Source: VFJL01 sp043721435 (GTDB lineage: Bacteria; Pseudomonadota; Gammaproteobacteria; Burkholderiales; Nitrosomonadaceae). Taken from it: a stretch of DNA of 64,000 nt. This document shows positions 6,953 through 16,311 of this stretch, in pieces (position 1 is the first letter of the stretch; the number at the start of each line of letters is the position of its first letter). A program made the translations under genes and the position numbers. The stretch spans positions 8,434-72,433 of the forward strand of contig JAYSQR010000038.1 of NCBI GenBank assembly GCA_043721435.1, given 5' to 3'. The notes under the pieces are model-generated. The model was not told the DNA's origin, made no database searches, and was given only the letters and a program-made list of their open reading frames with translations.

Positions 6953-9271
6953 CTACAACAACCGATCCGGCACATCGCCTGATGGTTTGTCGACGTCATC
7001 ATCATCGCGACCCGCTTCCGGCGGCAGTTGCTCCTGCAGAAAATACTCTGTCATTGCGCCATGCGCTTCTCTCAGGCCAGTTGCCGGATTGATTTTGGCC
7101 ATCGTGACGCCTCTTGGAGGGGTATAGATAGCCATGGGGACATCCTGCAACACTTTTCCCATATAATTCATCCATATCGGCAGGGCAGCCCGACCCCCGG
7201 TTTCATGCTCCCCCAATGATCTGGGATTGTCGAAACCGATCCAGGCTACCGCGACCAGATTGGTCTGGTAACCACAAAACCAGGCATCGACATGATCATT
7301 GGTAGTGCCGGTTTTTCCGGCCAGGTCGGTACGGCTGAGCTGCTTTGCTCTGGTCGCAGTGCCGCGCTCCACCACATCCCGCATCATGCTGGTCATAAGA
7401 AAAGCATTGCGCGGGTCTATGATCTGTTTGGCGTTCTCCGCCACCCGCACCGGTTGGGCCTGTTCCAGTACATTGCCTTTTTCATCCTCGATGCGATCAA
7501 TGAAATAGGGTGCGATGCGGAAGCCGCCATTGGCGAACGTCGTGTAACCCACTGCCATCTGCATTGGCGTTACTGACCCCGCACCCAACGCCATGGTCAT
7601 GTAAGGCGGGTGCATGCTGGGGTCAAAACCGAAGCGGGAGATGTAATCCTGGGCGTACTGGACGCCAATGGCCTGGAGAATACGGATTGATACCATGTTC
7701 TTGGATTTGGCAAGCCCTTCCCGCATGCGTAACGGCCCTTCGTACTTGCCATCGAAATTCCTCGGTTCCCACAGTTTGCTGCCCGTTTCGGCGGCACTAA
7801 AGGAAAGCGGCGCATCGTTGATGACCGTTGCGGGAGTAAAACCCTTTTCCAGTGCGGCGGAATAAATGAAGGGCTTCAGGCTGGAACCCGGTTGACGCCA
7901 AGCTTGTGTGACGTGGTTGAACTGGTTGCGGTTGAAGTCAAATCCGCCCACCAGCGCACGAATCGCTCCATCTTGCGGGTCGATTGAAACCAGCGAAGCT
8001 TCAACCTGGGGAAGCTGCACAATTTGCCATGCCCCTTTTTCGTTTTTCTGCACCCGGATCACCGCCCCCGGGCGAATACGCCGTTGACCGGGGGTTGTCG
8101 TATCGGCGAGGAATTTATGCGCGAATTTGAGACCATCGCCGGTGATCTCGATGTTTTCGCCCCCTCTGCGGTAAGCATGCACGGATTTGGAGTCGGCAGT
8201 CAGCACCACGGCAGTATGAATATCATCGCTGTCGAGCGTATCCTGCAGCGCATTTTCCAGCGCCTCTTCCTGATTTGCGCCGTTTTTTAGCAAATCAACG
8301 ACCGCGTCTGGGCCGCGATAGCCGCGCCGCCGGTCATACTCCATCACGCCCTGGCGCAGAGACTGGTAAGCCGCTTGCTGATCCAGTTGCCGTACAGTCG
8401 TATAGACTTTGAAACCTCTGGTGTAGGTTTCTTCCTGATAACGGTCATAGACCGCTTGACGCACCATTTCAGCTACGTATTCAGCCCGTATCGGGAATTC
8501 CTGCGATTTGCGCTTGATCCGCAGTGGCTGTTCCCCGGTCTCCTTGAATTCCTGAGTGGAGATATGGCCGAGTTCGTGCATGCGCCGCAGCACATAGAGT
8601 TGCCGCGTCTTGGCACGCTTGGGATTGACTATCGGGTTGTAGTGCGAAGGCGCTTTGGGCAGACCCGCCAGCATGGCAGCTTCAGCCAGGTTAAGATCAG
8701 CCAGGGGTTTGCCGAAGTAGACTTGTGCTGCGGAGGCGAAACCATAGGCACGTTGGCCGAGATAAATCTGGTTGATGTAGAGTTCGAGGATCTCATCTTT
8801 GCTCAAGCTGTGTTCAATCTTGAATGCAAGCAGAGCTTCGCTGAATTTCCGTGTCAGGGTTTTTTCCTTTGTCAGGAAGAAATTCCGCGCCACCTGCATG
8901 GTGATGGTGCTGGCGCCCTGACGGACGCCGCCGGAGGCGAAATTGGAATAAGCGGCACGCAGCACGCCCGCATAATCCACCCCGCCATGCTGGTAAAAGC
9001 GGTCATCCTCCGCTGCCAGAATCGCCTGCTTGAGGCGTTCCGGCACTTCGCTGACTTTCACTATGTCGCGGCGCTCCTCGCCGAACTCTCCCATCAGCAC
9101 GCCTTCGGCACTATAGACCCGTAACGGAATCTTTGGACGGTAGTCAGTCAGTGCTTCAAGCGATGGCAGCGTGGGGAGGGTAACCAGCACCGCGAACCCA
9201 ACCAGCAGGGCGCCGAGCAGGCTCAGCCCCAGTAAAGCGGCGATTGGGTAAAGCCACCAGCGTGCTAGCAT
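6953..9271 (-). CDS. mrcA: Penicillin-binding protein 1A (bifunctional peptidoglycan synthase)
   Basis: Class A PBP that polymerises lipid II glycan strands and cross-links the peptides in the periplasm. Residues about 8-30 form the membrane anchor. The glycosyltransferase domain has EDDRFYQHGGVD with catalytic E88, then GASTITMQVARN. The transpeptidase has S463-x-x-K466 (GSSLKPF), SKN and KTGT. An OB-like insert between the domains is typical of PBP1A. Length 772 residues. It is divergent from pilM across a 208-base gap, an arrangement common in beta- and gammaproteobacteria. Confidence 0.95.
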   Translation of the reverse strand: MLARWWLYPIAALLGLSLLGALLVGFAVLVTLPTLPSLEALTDYRPKIPLRVYSAEGVLMGEFGEERRDIVKVSEVPERLKQAILAAEDDRFYQHGGVDYAGVLRAAYSNFASGGVRQGASTITMQVARNFFLTKEKTLTRKFSEALLAFKIEHSLSKDEILELYINQIYLGQRAYGFASAAQVYFGKPLADLNLAEAAMLAGLPKAPSHYNPIVNPKRAKTRQLYVLRRMHELGHISTQEFKETGEQPLRIKRKSQEFPIRAEYVAEMVRQAVYDRYQEETYTRGFKVYTTVRQLDQQAAYQSLRQGVMEYDRRRGYRGPDAVVDLLKNGANQEEALENALQDTLDSDDIHTAVVLTADSKSVHAYRRGGENIEITGDGLKFAHKFLADTTTPGQRRIRPGAVIRVQKNEKGAWQIVQLPQVEASLVSIDPQDGAIRALVGGFDFNRNQFNHVTQAWRQPGSSLKPFIYSAALEKGFTPATVINDAPLSFSAAETGSKLWEPRNFDGKYEGPLRMREGLAKSKNMVSIRILQAIGVQYAQDYISRFGFDPSMHPPYMTMALGAGSVTPMQMAVGYTTFANGGFRIAPYFIDRIEDEKGNVLEQAQPVRVAENAKQIIDPRNAFLMTSMMRDVVERGTATRAKQLSRTDLAGKTGTTNDHVDAWFCGYQTNLVAVAWIGFDNPRSLGEHETGGRAALPIWMNYMGKVLQDVPMAIYTPPRGVTMAKINPATGLREAHGAMTEYFLQEQLPPEAGRDDDDVDKPSGDVPDRLL

Positions 9272-9322
9272 GAAAAATAAGCTTCGGAGTGGAGGGTCAA
9301 AATAAACTTCTTTGAATTATAA

Positions 9323-9336
9323 GGGGTATATACCCC
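9323..9336. promoter_or_regulatory. Perfect 14-bp palindrome between mrcA and pilM
   Basis: GGGGTATATACCCC, fully self-complementary, in the divergent promoter region. It could be a dimeric-regulator site or a promoter element for either gene. No regulator can be named from sequence. Confidence 0.3.
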
Positions 9337-9479
9337 GCTTTTCTGCAAATGGCTTGTTCTCAAAAAAGGCCAGAATAAACGTACACCATTATAGGGGGTG
9401 TGTTGGTAAAATACTTTATATGCGTTATAGTTGCCAAGAGCATTTAATCTCTTTTATATGCATTGCTCCTAACTAACTA

Positions 9480-10583
9480 ATGTTAAATGGAAAGCTTGAC
9501 ATAGATTTTACCTTTCTTCAAACAAGATCGCCATCGCTGATAGGTGTAGATATCAGTTCGTCTTCGGTGAAGATGATTGAGCTTTCCATGGCCGGAAAGA
9601 ACGGTAACGTTTATCGGGTCGAACGTTACGCGATCGAGCCCTTGCCCAGGGACGCCATGCTGGATGGCAATATCGTCAGCCTGGAAGCGGTAAGTGAAAG
9701 CCTGCGGCGCGGCTGGAAGCGCATGGGGACACGGCTTAAGACAGTTGCCCTGGCATTGCCGGCGGCGGCAGTGATCACCAAGAAAATCATCGTTCCGGCA
9801 GGGCAGCGGGAAGACGATCTGCTTTTCCAAGTCGAGACCGAGGCCAACCAGTATATTCCCTTCGCGCTGGATGAGGTAAATCTCGATTTTCAGGTGGTGG
9901 GGCCAGTACCCGGCAATCCGGAAGAAGTGGAAGTACTGATTGCCGCTTCGCGCAAGGAAAAAGTGGAGGATCGGGTAGCCGTTGCGCTGACTGCCGGTCT
10001 GAAGGCTGCGGTCATGGACGTCGAGCCGTATGCCGCACAGGCTGCTTTCGAGTTGATTGAAAACCGGTTGCCGGGCGGTGGAAAAGACCAGATCATCGCA
10101 CTGGTTGACATTGGTGCCACGAGTATAAGCATCAATGTATTGCGCAATGGGCAATCGGTCTATATGCGCAATCAACCGTTTGGCGGCGACCAACTTACCC
10201 AGGAAATTCAAAGCCATTTCAATCTTGCGCCGGAAGAAGCGGAAGCCGCCAAGCGCAGCGGCGAACTTCCTGATAATTATAAGACCAGCGTGTTGCAGCC
10301 ATTCCGCGAAACCCTGGCGCTGGAAGTGGCTCGTGCCCTGCAATTTTTCTTCACCTCGACCCAGTTCACTGCTGTCAATTACATCTTCCTGGCAGGTGGG
10401 TGCGCAGTCATCCCGGAGTTGGACGAGATTATTGCGGCCCGCACCCAAGTCGGCACCTTGGTTGTCAATCCTTTCATCGGCATGGAACTATCCAGCCGGA
10501 TTGCACCGAAACAACTGAGTGCCGATGCCCCTTCGCTTCTAGTCGCCTGTGGTCTGGCTTTGCGAAGTTTTGATCGATCATGA
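9480..10583 (+). CDS. pilM: Type IV pilus assembly protein PilM
   Basis: Cytoplasmic actin-like ATPase that binds the N-terminal tail of PilN and links the inner-membrane alignment complex to the pilus motor. The protein opens with IGVDISSSSVKMIEL, the phosphate-1 loop of the ASKHA fold. LVDIGATSISINVL is the second loop and FLAGGCAVIPELDE the adenosine motif. Length 367 residues, slightly above the usual 355. The start ATG 9480 has no strong ribosome binding site. First gene of pilMNOPQ; its stop overlaps the pilN start (ATGA). Confidence 0.95.
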   Translation: MLNGKLDIDFTFLQTRSPSLIGVDISSSSVKMIELSMAGKNGNVYRVERYAIEPLPRDAMLDGNIVSLEAVSESLRRGWKRMGTRLKTVALALPAAAVITKKIIVPAGQREDDLLFQVETEANQYIPFALDEVNLDFQVVGPVPGNPEEVEVLIAASRKEKVEDRVAVALTAGLKAAVMDVEPYAAQAAFELIENRLPGGGKDQIIALVDIGATSISINVLRNGQSVYMRNQPFGGDQLTQEIQSHFNLAPEEAEAAKRSGELPDNYKTSVLQPFRETLALEVARALQFFFTSTQFTAVNYIFLAGGCAVIPELDEIIAARTQVGTLVVNPFIGMELSSRIAPKQLSADAPSLLVACGLALRSFDRS

Positions 10584-11179
10584 TCCGTATCAACCTGCTA
10601 CCTCACCGTGAACTCAAGCGCAAGGCGAGACAGCAGCAAATCGCTGTGCTGGCCGGAATGACATTCATACTGGGACTCGTAATTGTTGCTGCTGTCCATG
10701 TTGCGATCGTTGGGCAAATCGAATACCAGAATGGGCGCAACAACTACATGAAAGAGCAGATTGTCATCCTCGATAAGCAAATTGAAGAGATCAAGAAAAT
10801 CAAGGGGCTAACAGATGCGCTGTTGGCGCGCAAGAAAGTGGTCGAGACTTTGCAGGACGACCGGGTTGAAGTGGTGCATTTGCTGGATCAGTTGGTGCGA
10901 CTGCTTCCAGACGGAGTCTATCTCAGTAGCATCAAGCAGACCAACCATGACATCAATCTGGCAGGGTATGCCCAGTCCAGCTCACGGGTGTCGGTTCTGA
11001 TGCGCAATCTGGAATCGTCCCCCTGGCTGGAAGCGCCATCATTGATTGAAATCAAGGTTGCCACGATGAATAACGCCCGCCTCAACGAGTTCAATCTTAA
11101 TGTAAAGCTGTCCGGGAATGCCGATGACAAGATTCCGTCTGCGGATTTGGCAAAACCTGTAGAAAAGCCAACAAATTAA
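10580..11179 (+). CDS. pilN: Type IV pilus assembly protein PilN
   Basis: Inner-membrane partner of PilM and PilO. It begins MIRINLLPHRELKRKARQQQ, whose INLLPHRE motif is the PilM-binding tail. One membrane helix follows at about 25-47, then a coiled coil and a periplasmic ferredoxin-like domain. Length 199 residues. The start overlaps the pilM stop by four bases, so the genes are translationally coupled. Confidence 0.95.
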   Translation: MIRINLLPHRELKRKARQQQIAVLAGMTFILGLVIVAAVHVAIVGQIEYQNGRNNYMKEQIVILDKQIEEIKKIKGLTDALLARKKVVETLQDDRVEVVHLLDQLVRLLPDGVYLSSIKQTNHDINLAGYAQSSSRVSVLMRNLESSPWLEAPSLIEIKVATMNNARLNEFNLNVKLSGNADDKIPSADLAKPVEKPTN

Positions 11180-11185
11180 ATCGCC

Positions 11186-11821
11186 ATGAGCCTATCCGAA
11201 GAAATAAGACTACTCAATCCCCGTGATCCGGGCGGCTGGCCTGCGAGCATAAAAACTGGCGCCCTCGCCACGTTGCTGATGGCGATCATTGCTGTAGGCG
11301 GTATGCTGGATTGGCAGGGGCAGTGGGAAATTCTGGATCGAGCCAAGACAGAAGAAACGGAACTGAAAGAGGCCTATCTGGCAAAGAGAAGGAATGCAGC
11401 CAATCTAGATATCTTGCGACAGCAATTGCAGGACATCGAACAGTCTCTCAGTACCTTGTTGAAACAATTGCCGAGCAAGTCCGAAATGGATGCACTGCTG
11501 ATAGACATCAATCAGGCAGGGCTGGGACGTGGCTTGCAGTTTGAGCTGTTCAGGCCGGCGGCCAGCGAGACCATGTCAGAGTTCTACGCCGAGCTGCCCA
11601 TCACGGTTCGTGTCACCGGCAGCTACCACGACATTGGTGCATTTGCCAGCGACATTGCGCAGTTACCGCGTATCGTAACGCTAAACAATATAAGCGTTGC
11701 TCCCGGCACTAAAGGAGACTTGGTGCTGGATGCCACGGCCAAAACGTTTCGCTACCTCGATGAGGAAGAGGTGGCAAAGCAGAAAAAGGTTGCGGCACTG
11801 GCGGCCGAGGGCAAAAAATGA
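11186..11821 (+). CDS. pilO: Type IV pilus assembly protein PilO
   Basis: Forms the periplasmic PilN-PilO heterodimer that connects the inner-membrane platform to PilP and the secretin. A membrane helix lies at about 25-45, then a coiled coil (KAYLAKRRNAANLDILRQQL region) and the PilO ferredoxin-like fold. Length 211 residues. It starts six bases after pilN, and its stop overlaps the pilP start. Confidence 0.94.
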   Translation: MSLSEEIRLLNPRDPGGWPASIKTGALATLLMAIIAVGGMLDWQGQWEILDRAKTEETELKEAYLAKRRNAANLDILRQQLQDIEQSLSTLLKQLPSKSEMDALLIDINQAGLGRGLQFELFRPAASETMSEFYAELPITVRVTGSYHDIGAFASDIAQLPRIVTLNNISVAPGTKGDLVLDATAKTFRYLDEEEVAKQKKVAALAAEGKK

Positions 11822-12345
11822 TGCGGCAATCTCATCTGCTGCCGCTGCTGATTTCATTAGCGCTATCTGCTTGCGCTGAGAGTACCTATAGCGATCTGGA
11901 TCAATTCATCAGGGATTCCGGCAAAGATCTGCATGGCAAGGTGGTTTCGCCACCCGTAATCAAGCCCTATGAGCACTATCCCTATGACGCATTCGACATT
12001 CCCGATCCATTCAAGCCGCGCAAGAGCGAGTCGATGAAAAGTGGCGGCGGTGGACTTCAGCCAGACCTGAAGCGACGCAAGGACCTGTTGGAAAGTTTCC
12101 CGCTGGAGAGCCTGAAAATGGTTGGCTCGCTGCAACAAAATAAGGTGATCTACGCGCTGATCAGAGCGCCGGACAATACCCTCCACCGGGTCAGAGTGGG
12201 TAGCTATCTGGGTCAGGACTTCGGGCTGATAACCGCAGTCTCGGAATCCGAGATCAGGCTCAAAGAGATCGTGCAAGACAACACCGGTGACTGGGCAGAA
12301 CGTGTCAGCACCCTAATACTGGAAGATCAGGAGCGAAGTCAATGA
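11818..12345 (+). CDS. pilP: Type IV pilus lipoprotein PilP
   Basis: Inner-membrane lipoprotein bridging PilNO and the N-domains of PilQ. The signal peptide ends in a lipobox LSAC with lipidated C19. A flexible stretch with the DPFKPRK motif follows, then the small beta-sandwich that docks on PilQ (LESLKMVGSL, VRVGSYLGQDFG). Length 175 residues, typical. The start ATGA overlaps pilO and the stop overlaps pilQ in the same way. Confidence 0.95.
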   Translation: MMRQSHLLPLLISLALSACAESTYSDLDQFIRDSGKDLHGKVVSPPVIKPYEHYPYDAFDIPDPFKPRKSESMKSGGGGLQPDLKRRKDLLESFPLESLKMVGSLQQNKVIYALIRAPDNTLHRVRVGSYLGQDFGLITAVSESEIRLKEIVQDNTGDWAERVSTLILEDQERSQ

Positions 12346-14477
12346 ACACACCGACTGTTATGAATCGTTATGCGTGGCTGGGATGCACCTTGTTATTGGC
12401 CATGCTTCCACCCGCAAGCGCGGCTGACACGGAACCGGCTGCTGCTGCGCAATATAATATTGAAGACATCAGTGTTTCCGCCGCTCAAGGCAATTTGACA
12501 ATGGTCAAGGTGACAATGAATCAGCCGCTGACTGCCCCTCCCGTGGGCATTTCCCTGAGCAATTCAGACTCGGCACGGATTTATTTCGATTTCCTCAACA
12601 CGTCCAATGCACTGGGCAAGAATATCCTGAAAATTGACGAGGGGGGGGTGCGCAGTTTCAATATTGTGCAGGTTGGAGGCCGTACCCGGCTGGTAATGAA
12701 TTTGTCTCGACCGATGAATTATGTCGCTGCAATTGAAGATAAAGTAGTTTTAATCACTTTGCGGAATGTGGTCGCTGAACCTACAGCGAGCGCGACCACA
12801 CATTTTGCCGAAGTCAAACCCGACAGGCCGCAGCTCCTCAGTTTACGGGATGTGGAGTTTCGCCGTGGCGCCGACGGTGAAGGACTGGTACAGGTGGATT
12901 TGTCGGATGCCGGTATCGGAATTGATGTGCGCCAGCAGGGGAAAAATATCGTAGTCGAATTCATCAGGGTATCCCTGCCGCGTAATCTGGAGCGGCGGCT
13001 AGATGTAGTGGATTTCGCCACGCCGGTACAAACCATCGAAACCCTCACGCATGGGGAAAACGTACGCATGGTAATTGAATCCAAGGGGCTATGGGAACAC
13101 TCGGCTTATCAGACGGACACCAAATTCATTCTGAAAGTGAAGCCGGTGGCAGAGGATCCCGACAGACTCGCGAATGGAAAATCCGGCCGTGGAGGTTTCA
13201 AGGGCGACAGGCTGTCGCTTAATTTTCAGAACGTGGATGTGCGCGCAGTGCTGCAGGTGATCGCTGATTTTACCGGACTCAATATCATCACCAGCGACAC
13301 AGTTACCGGCAATCTTACGCTGCGGTTGAAGGATGTCCCATGGGATCAGGCATTGGATATCATGCTTCAGGCCAAAGGATTGGGCCAGCGCCAGGTCGGC
13401 AACGTCATTCTGATTGCGCCACGCGATGAAATTGCCACCAAGGAGAAGCTTGACTTGGAGTTCCTTCAGCAGATTTCCGATCTGGAGCCGATCCACACCG
13501 AAAGTTTCCAGATGAGTTACCAGAAGGCCGACGTGATCAGAACGATGTTGGCTGATCCGGTGCAGAAGATGCTGAGCAAGCGTGGTAGCGTAGCAATGGA
13601 TGCCCGCACCAACACCTTGTTCGTGCGAGATACACCCACGCAACTGGAAGAGTTGCGCAAACTACTCGTAAAAATCGATATCCCCGTGCGGCAGGTGATG
13701 ATCGAGGCACGTATCGTGGAAGCGATTGATACATTCAGCCGCAACCTTGGCGCCCGCTTCGGTGTTCAGAGTAACAGCGCCGGCGGCCTTGGAGTTTCCG
13801 GCACACAGGCGGGTTCCAGCGCCTTGGCCACTGGCGGCTCCCCGAGCGGCTCAACTTTGTTTAACAACGTCAACATGCCCGCACTCGGTGCTGCAGGTGC
13901 CGCTGCCGCATTGGGCGGGCCGTTTACGCTGGGCCTCAGCCTGATCAAAATCAATAACGGCACCCTGGTCAACCTGGAGTTGTCCGCACTGGAGACTGAT
14001 GGCAGAGGCAAAGTCATTGCCAGTCCGCGGATAGTGACTGCCGATCAGGTTGAGGCCACCATTGAACAGGGTGCGCGCATCCCCTTCCAGCAGGCGACCA
14101 GCAGCGGCGCCACCAGCGTTGTTTTCAGGGATGCAACGCTGCGCCTCAGAGTCACGCCGCAGATTACACCCGACAACAATGTCATCATGAACCTGAACGT
14201 CAACCAGGACAGCATCGGAGCGCTTACAGCCACCGGTGTGCCGACCATCAATACCAAGCAAATTACCACGCAGGTACTGGTGGAGAATGGCGGGACGGTA
14301 GTCATTGGCGGCATTTTCTCCCGGGACGAAAATAATTTGACCAACAGGGTGCCGCTGCTGGGGGATATTCCGTTGCTTGGAAACGTGTTCAGGAATAACG
14401 CAAGAAGGGACAATAAAACGGAACTGCTGATTTTTGTTACTCCGCGCATATTGAAAGACAGCCTTAATATGCGCTGA
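12342..14477 (+). CDS. pilQ: Type IV pilus secretin PilQ
   Basis: Forms the multimeric outer-membrane pore through which the pilus passes. A signal peptide ends near PPASAAD (residue 28). Two AMIN domains (about 40-135 and 165-265) would bind peptidoglycan. The STN/N0 domain (LSLNFQNVDVRAVLQVIADF), an N1 domain and the C-terminal secretin domain with VPLLGDIPLLGNVFR follow. Length 711 residues. A Gly/Ser/Ala-rich insert (SNSAGGLGVSGTQAGSS region) precedes the secretin core. Last gene of the pilMNOPQ operon. Confidence 0.96.
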   Translation: MNTPTVMNRYAWLGCTLLLAMLPPASAADTEPAAAAQYNIEDISVSAAQGNLTMVKVTMNQPLTAPPVGISLSNSDSARIYFDFLNTSNALGKNILKIDEGGVRSFNIVQVGGRTRLVMNLSRPMNYVAAIEDKVVLITLRNVVAEPTASATTHFAEVKPDRPQLLSLRDVEFRRGADGEGLVQVDLSDAGIGIDVRQQGKNIVVEFIRVSLPRNLERRLDVVDFATPVQTIETLTHGENVRMVIESKGLWEHSAYQTDTKFILKVKPVAEDPDRLANGKSGRGGFKGDRLSLNFQNVDVRAVLQVIADFTGLNIITSDTVTGNLTLRLKDVPWDQALDIMLQAKGLGQRQVGNVILIAPRDEIATKEKLDLEFLQQISDLEPIHTESFQMSYQKADVIRTMLADPVQKMLSKRGSVAMDARTNTLFVRDTPTQLEELRKLLVKIDIPVRQVMIEARIVEAIDTFSRNLGARFGVQSNSAGGLGVSGTQAGSSALATGGSPSGSTLFNNVNMPALGAAGAAAALGGPFTLGLSLIKINNGTLVNLELSALETDGRGKVIASPRIVTADQVEATIEQGARIPFQQATSSGATSVVFRDATLRLRVTPQITPDNNVIMNLNVNQDSIGALTATGVPTINTKQITTQVLVENGGTVVIGGIFSRDENNLTNRVPLLGDIPLLGNVFRNNARRDNKTELLIFVTPRILKDSLNMR

Positions 14478-14564
14478 CCACGGAGAATTTCTCCAGCCTC
14501 GGCAAAGCCCGCTACGGTTTTTTGTGTTTACGCGGATGCAGGCATTTCCGCTACAATTGCCCGA

Positions 14565-15161
14565 ATGAATTCAGCTAAAGCGACAACGATGCCAGACCAT
14601 GCTGCAGCAGAAGCGGGCGGAAATATTTTTCTGGTGGGCATGATGGGCGCGGGGAAAACCACCATCGGCAAGTCTTTGGCCAGCCATCTGGATAAAACAT
14701 TTTTTGATTCGGATCGTGAAATTCAGAAACGTACCGGAGTCGGCATACCGGTAATTTTTGAAATTGAAGGAGAGGCCGGTTTTCGCAAGCGCGAGACGGA
14801 AATGCTACGGGAACTGGTGAAATTAAAGAATATTGTGCTGGCCACAGGGGGTGGTGCAATATTAAGTGCGGAAAATCACGAGTTGTTAAGGCGTAATGGT
14901 ACCGTAGTCTATCTGCGAGCCACAGTGGATGATCTGTGGCGGCGTACCCGGCACGACAAGAGTCGGCCACTGCTGCAGACCCCGAATCCCCATGCCAAGC
15001 TGGCTGAGCTCTATGCGCAACGTGATCCACTTTACTGTGAAATAGCGCATATCGTTGTTGAAAGCGGAACGCAGAGTACTCGTCAACTGACTCAATCACT
15101 CGCACAGCAGCTAACGGGTGCTGATTTGAACATAGACGGGACTTATTCAGAGGTTCCTTGA
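14565..15161 (+). CDS. aroK: Shikimate kinase
   Basis: Phosphorylates shikimate in chorismate synthesis. Walker A is GMMGAGKT at 25-32, the shikimate-binding DSDREIQ lies near 48, and GGGAIL is the substrate loop. The lid follows with SRPLL. Length 198 residues; the first roughly 18 lie before the conserved core, and ATG 14589 is an alternative start. It sits between pilQ and aroB, the widespread pilQ-aroK-aroB order. Between pilQ and aroK a TTTTTT at about 14518 follows a poor stem, so read-through from pilQ is possible. Confidence 0.93.
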   Translation: MNSAKATTMPDHAAAEAGGNIFLVGMMGAGKTTIGKSLASHLDKTFFDSDREIQKRTGVGIPVIFEIEGEAGFRKRETEMLRELVKLKNIVLATGGGAILSAENHELLRRNGTVVYLRATVDDLWRRTRHDKSRPLLQTPNPHAKLAELYAQRDPLYCEIAHIVVESGTQSTRQLTQSLAQQLTGADLNIDGTYSEVP

Positions 15162-15210
15162 TCCACCTTGGCAGTCTTGTTGCAACACCCATGAAATTCA
15201 TACGAATACC

Positions 15211-16311
15211 ATGCAAACCATTACGGTAGAGCTTGCCTCCGCAGCAAACGAGCGTAGTTACCCGATACTTATCGGCGCTGGCATATTGGATCAGCCCGAC
15301 CTTATTCTGCCCTACCTGCCGCAGAAGCGGGTTGCTATCGTCACCAACACCACGGTGGCGCCGCTTTACCTGGAACGATTGCGTATGGGGCTGGAAAGCC
15401 ATGGGGTAGCGGCTATCTCCATCGTCCTTCCCGACGGCGAGGAACACAAGAACTGGCAAACATTAAATCTTATTTTCGATGCGCTACTGTCAAACCGCTG
15501 TGAACGCAACACTACGGTCATCGCGCTGGGCGGTGGAGTCATCGGCGATCTGGCCGGATTCGCCGCCGCAACTTATCTGCGTGGGGTGCCGTTCATTCAA
15601 GTTCCAACCACGTTGCTGGCACAGGTAGATTCTTCGGTGGGCGGCAAGACCGGCATCAACCATCCGCTCGGCAAGAACATGATCGGCGCTTTTTATCAGC
15701 CGCGCGTGGTGCTGGCAGACAGCGCGACGCTCGGCACCTTGCCCGAGAGAGAATTGCGTGCAGGCATTGCGGAGATCATCAAGTATGGATTGATCCGGGA
15801 TCCCGCCTTTTTTGAGTGGCTGGAGCAGAATATGACCCAGTTGCTGGCACGTGATCGTAGCGTGCTGAACGAGGCAATTCGACGGAGTTGCGAGAATAAG
15901 GCAGAAGTTGTCGCAGCTGACGAACGCGAAAGTGGTGTAAGGGCGCTGCTCAATCTTGGCCATACCTTTGCCCATGCCATCGAAAATGGCATGGGCTACG
16001 GCGTGTGGCTGCACGGCGAAGCGGTGGCAGCAGGCACGCTGCTGGCTGCAGAATTGTCACAGCGCATGCACATGATCAGTACAGCCGAAGTCGGGCGCAT
16101 CCGCAAGATTTACTTGCAGGCTGGACTTCCTGTTGTCGCGCCCGATCTTGGCGTGGAAAAGTACCTGCACCTGATGGGAATGGACAAAAAAGTCGAAGGC
16201 GGGAAAATGCGTTTTGTTCTCCTCAAACGCATTGGTGAAGCTGTGATTCATGCCGAGGTACCCGCGGCCGTATTAACCGGCACTCTGGTGGAATGCATTG
16301 TTAATGCATAA
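15211..16311 (+). CDS. aroB: 3-dehydroquinate synthase
   Basis: NAD- and metal-dependent cyclisation of DAHP to 3-dehydroquinate, second step of the shikimate pathway. Diagnostic blocks are DGEEHKNWQTL, LGGGVIGDLAGFAAATYLRG, QVPTTLLAQVDSSVGGKTGIN (read in parts), and the metal-ligand histidines in NLGHTFAHAIE and WLHGEAVAAG. Length 366 residues, typical. It overlaps the start of dgt by a few bases. Confidence 0.96.
   Translation: MQTITVELASAANERSYPILIGAGILDQPDLILPYLPQKRVAIVTNTTVAPLYLERLRMGLESHGVAAISIVLPDGEEHKNWQTLNLIFDALLSNRCERNTTVIALGGGVIGDLAGFAAATYLRGVPFIQVPTTLLAQVDSSVGGKTGINHPLGKNMIGAFYQPRVVLADSATLGTLPERELRAGIAEIIKYGLIRDPAFFEWLEQNMTQLLARDRSVLNEAIRRSCENKAEVVAADERESGVRALLNLGHTFAHAIENGMGYGVWLHGEAVAAGTLLAAELSQRMHMISTAEVGRIRKIYLQAGLPVVAPDLGVEKYLHLMGMDKKVEGGKMRFVLLKRIGEAVIHAEVPAAVLTGTLVECIVNA

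Noticed and set aside
9483..10448. 321-codon open frame antisense to pilM
   Set aside because: Shadow of pilM, no recognisable domain or start context.
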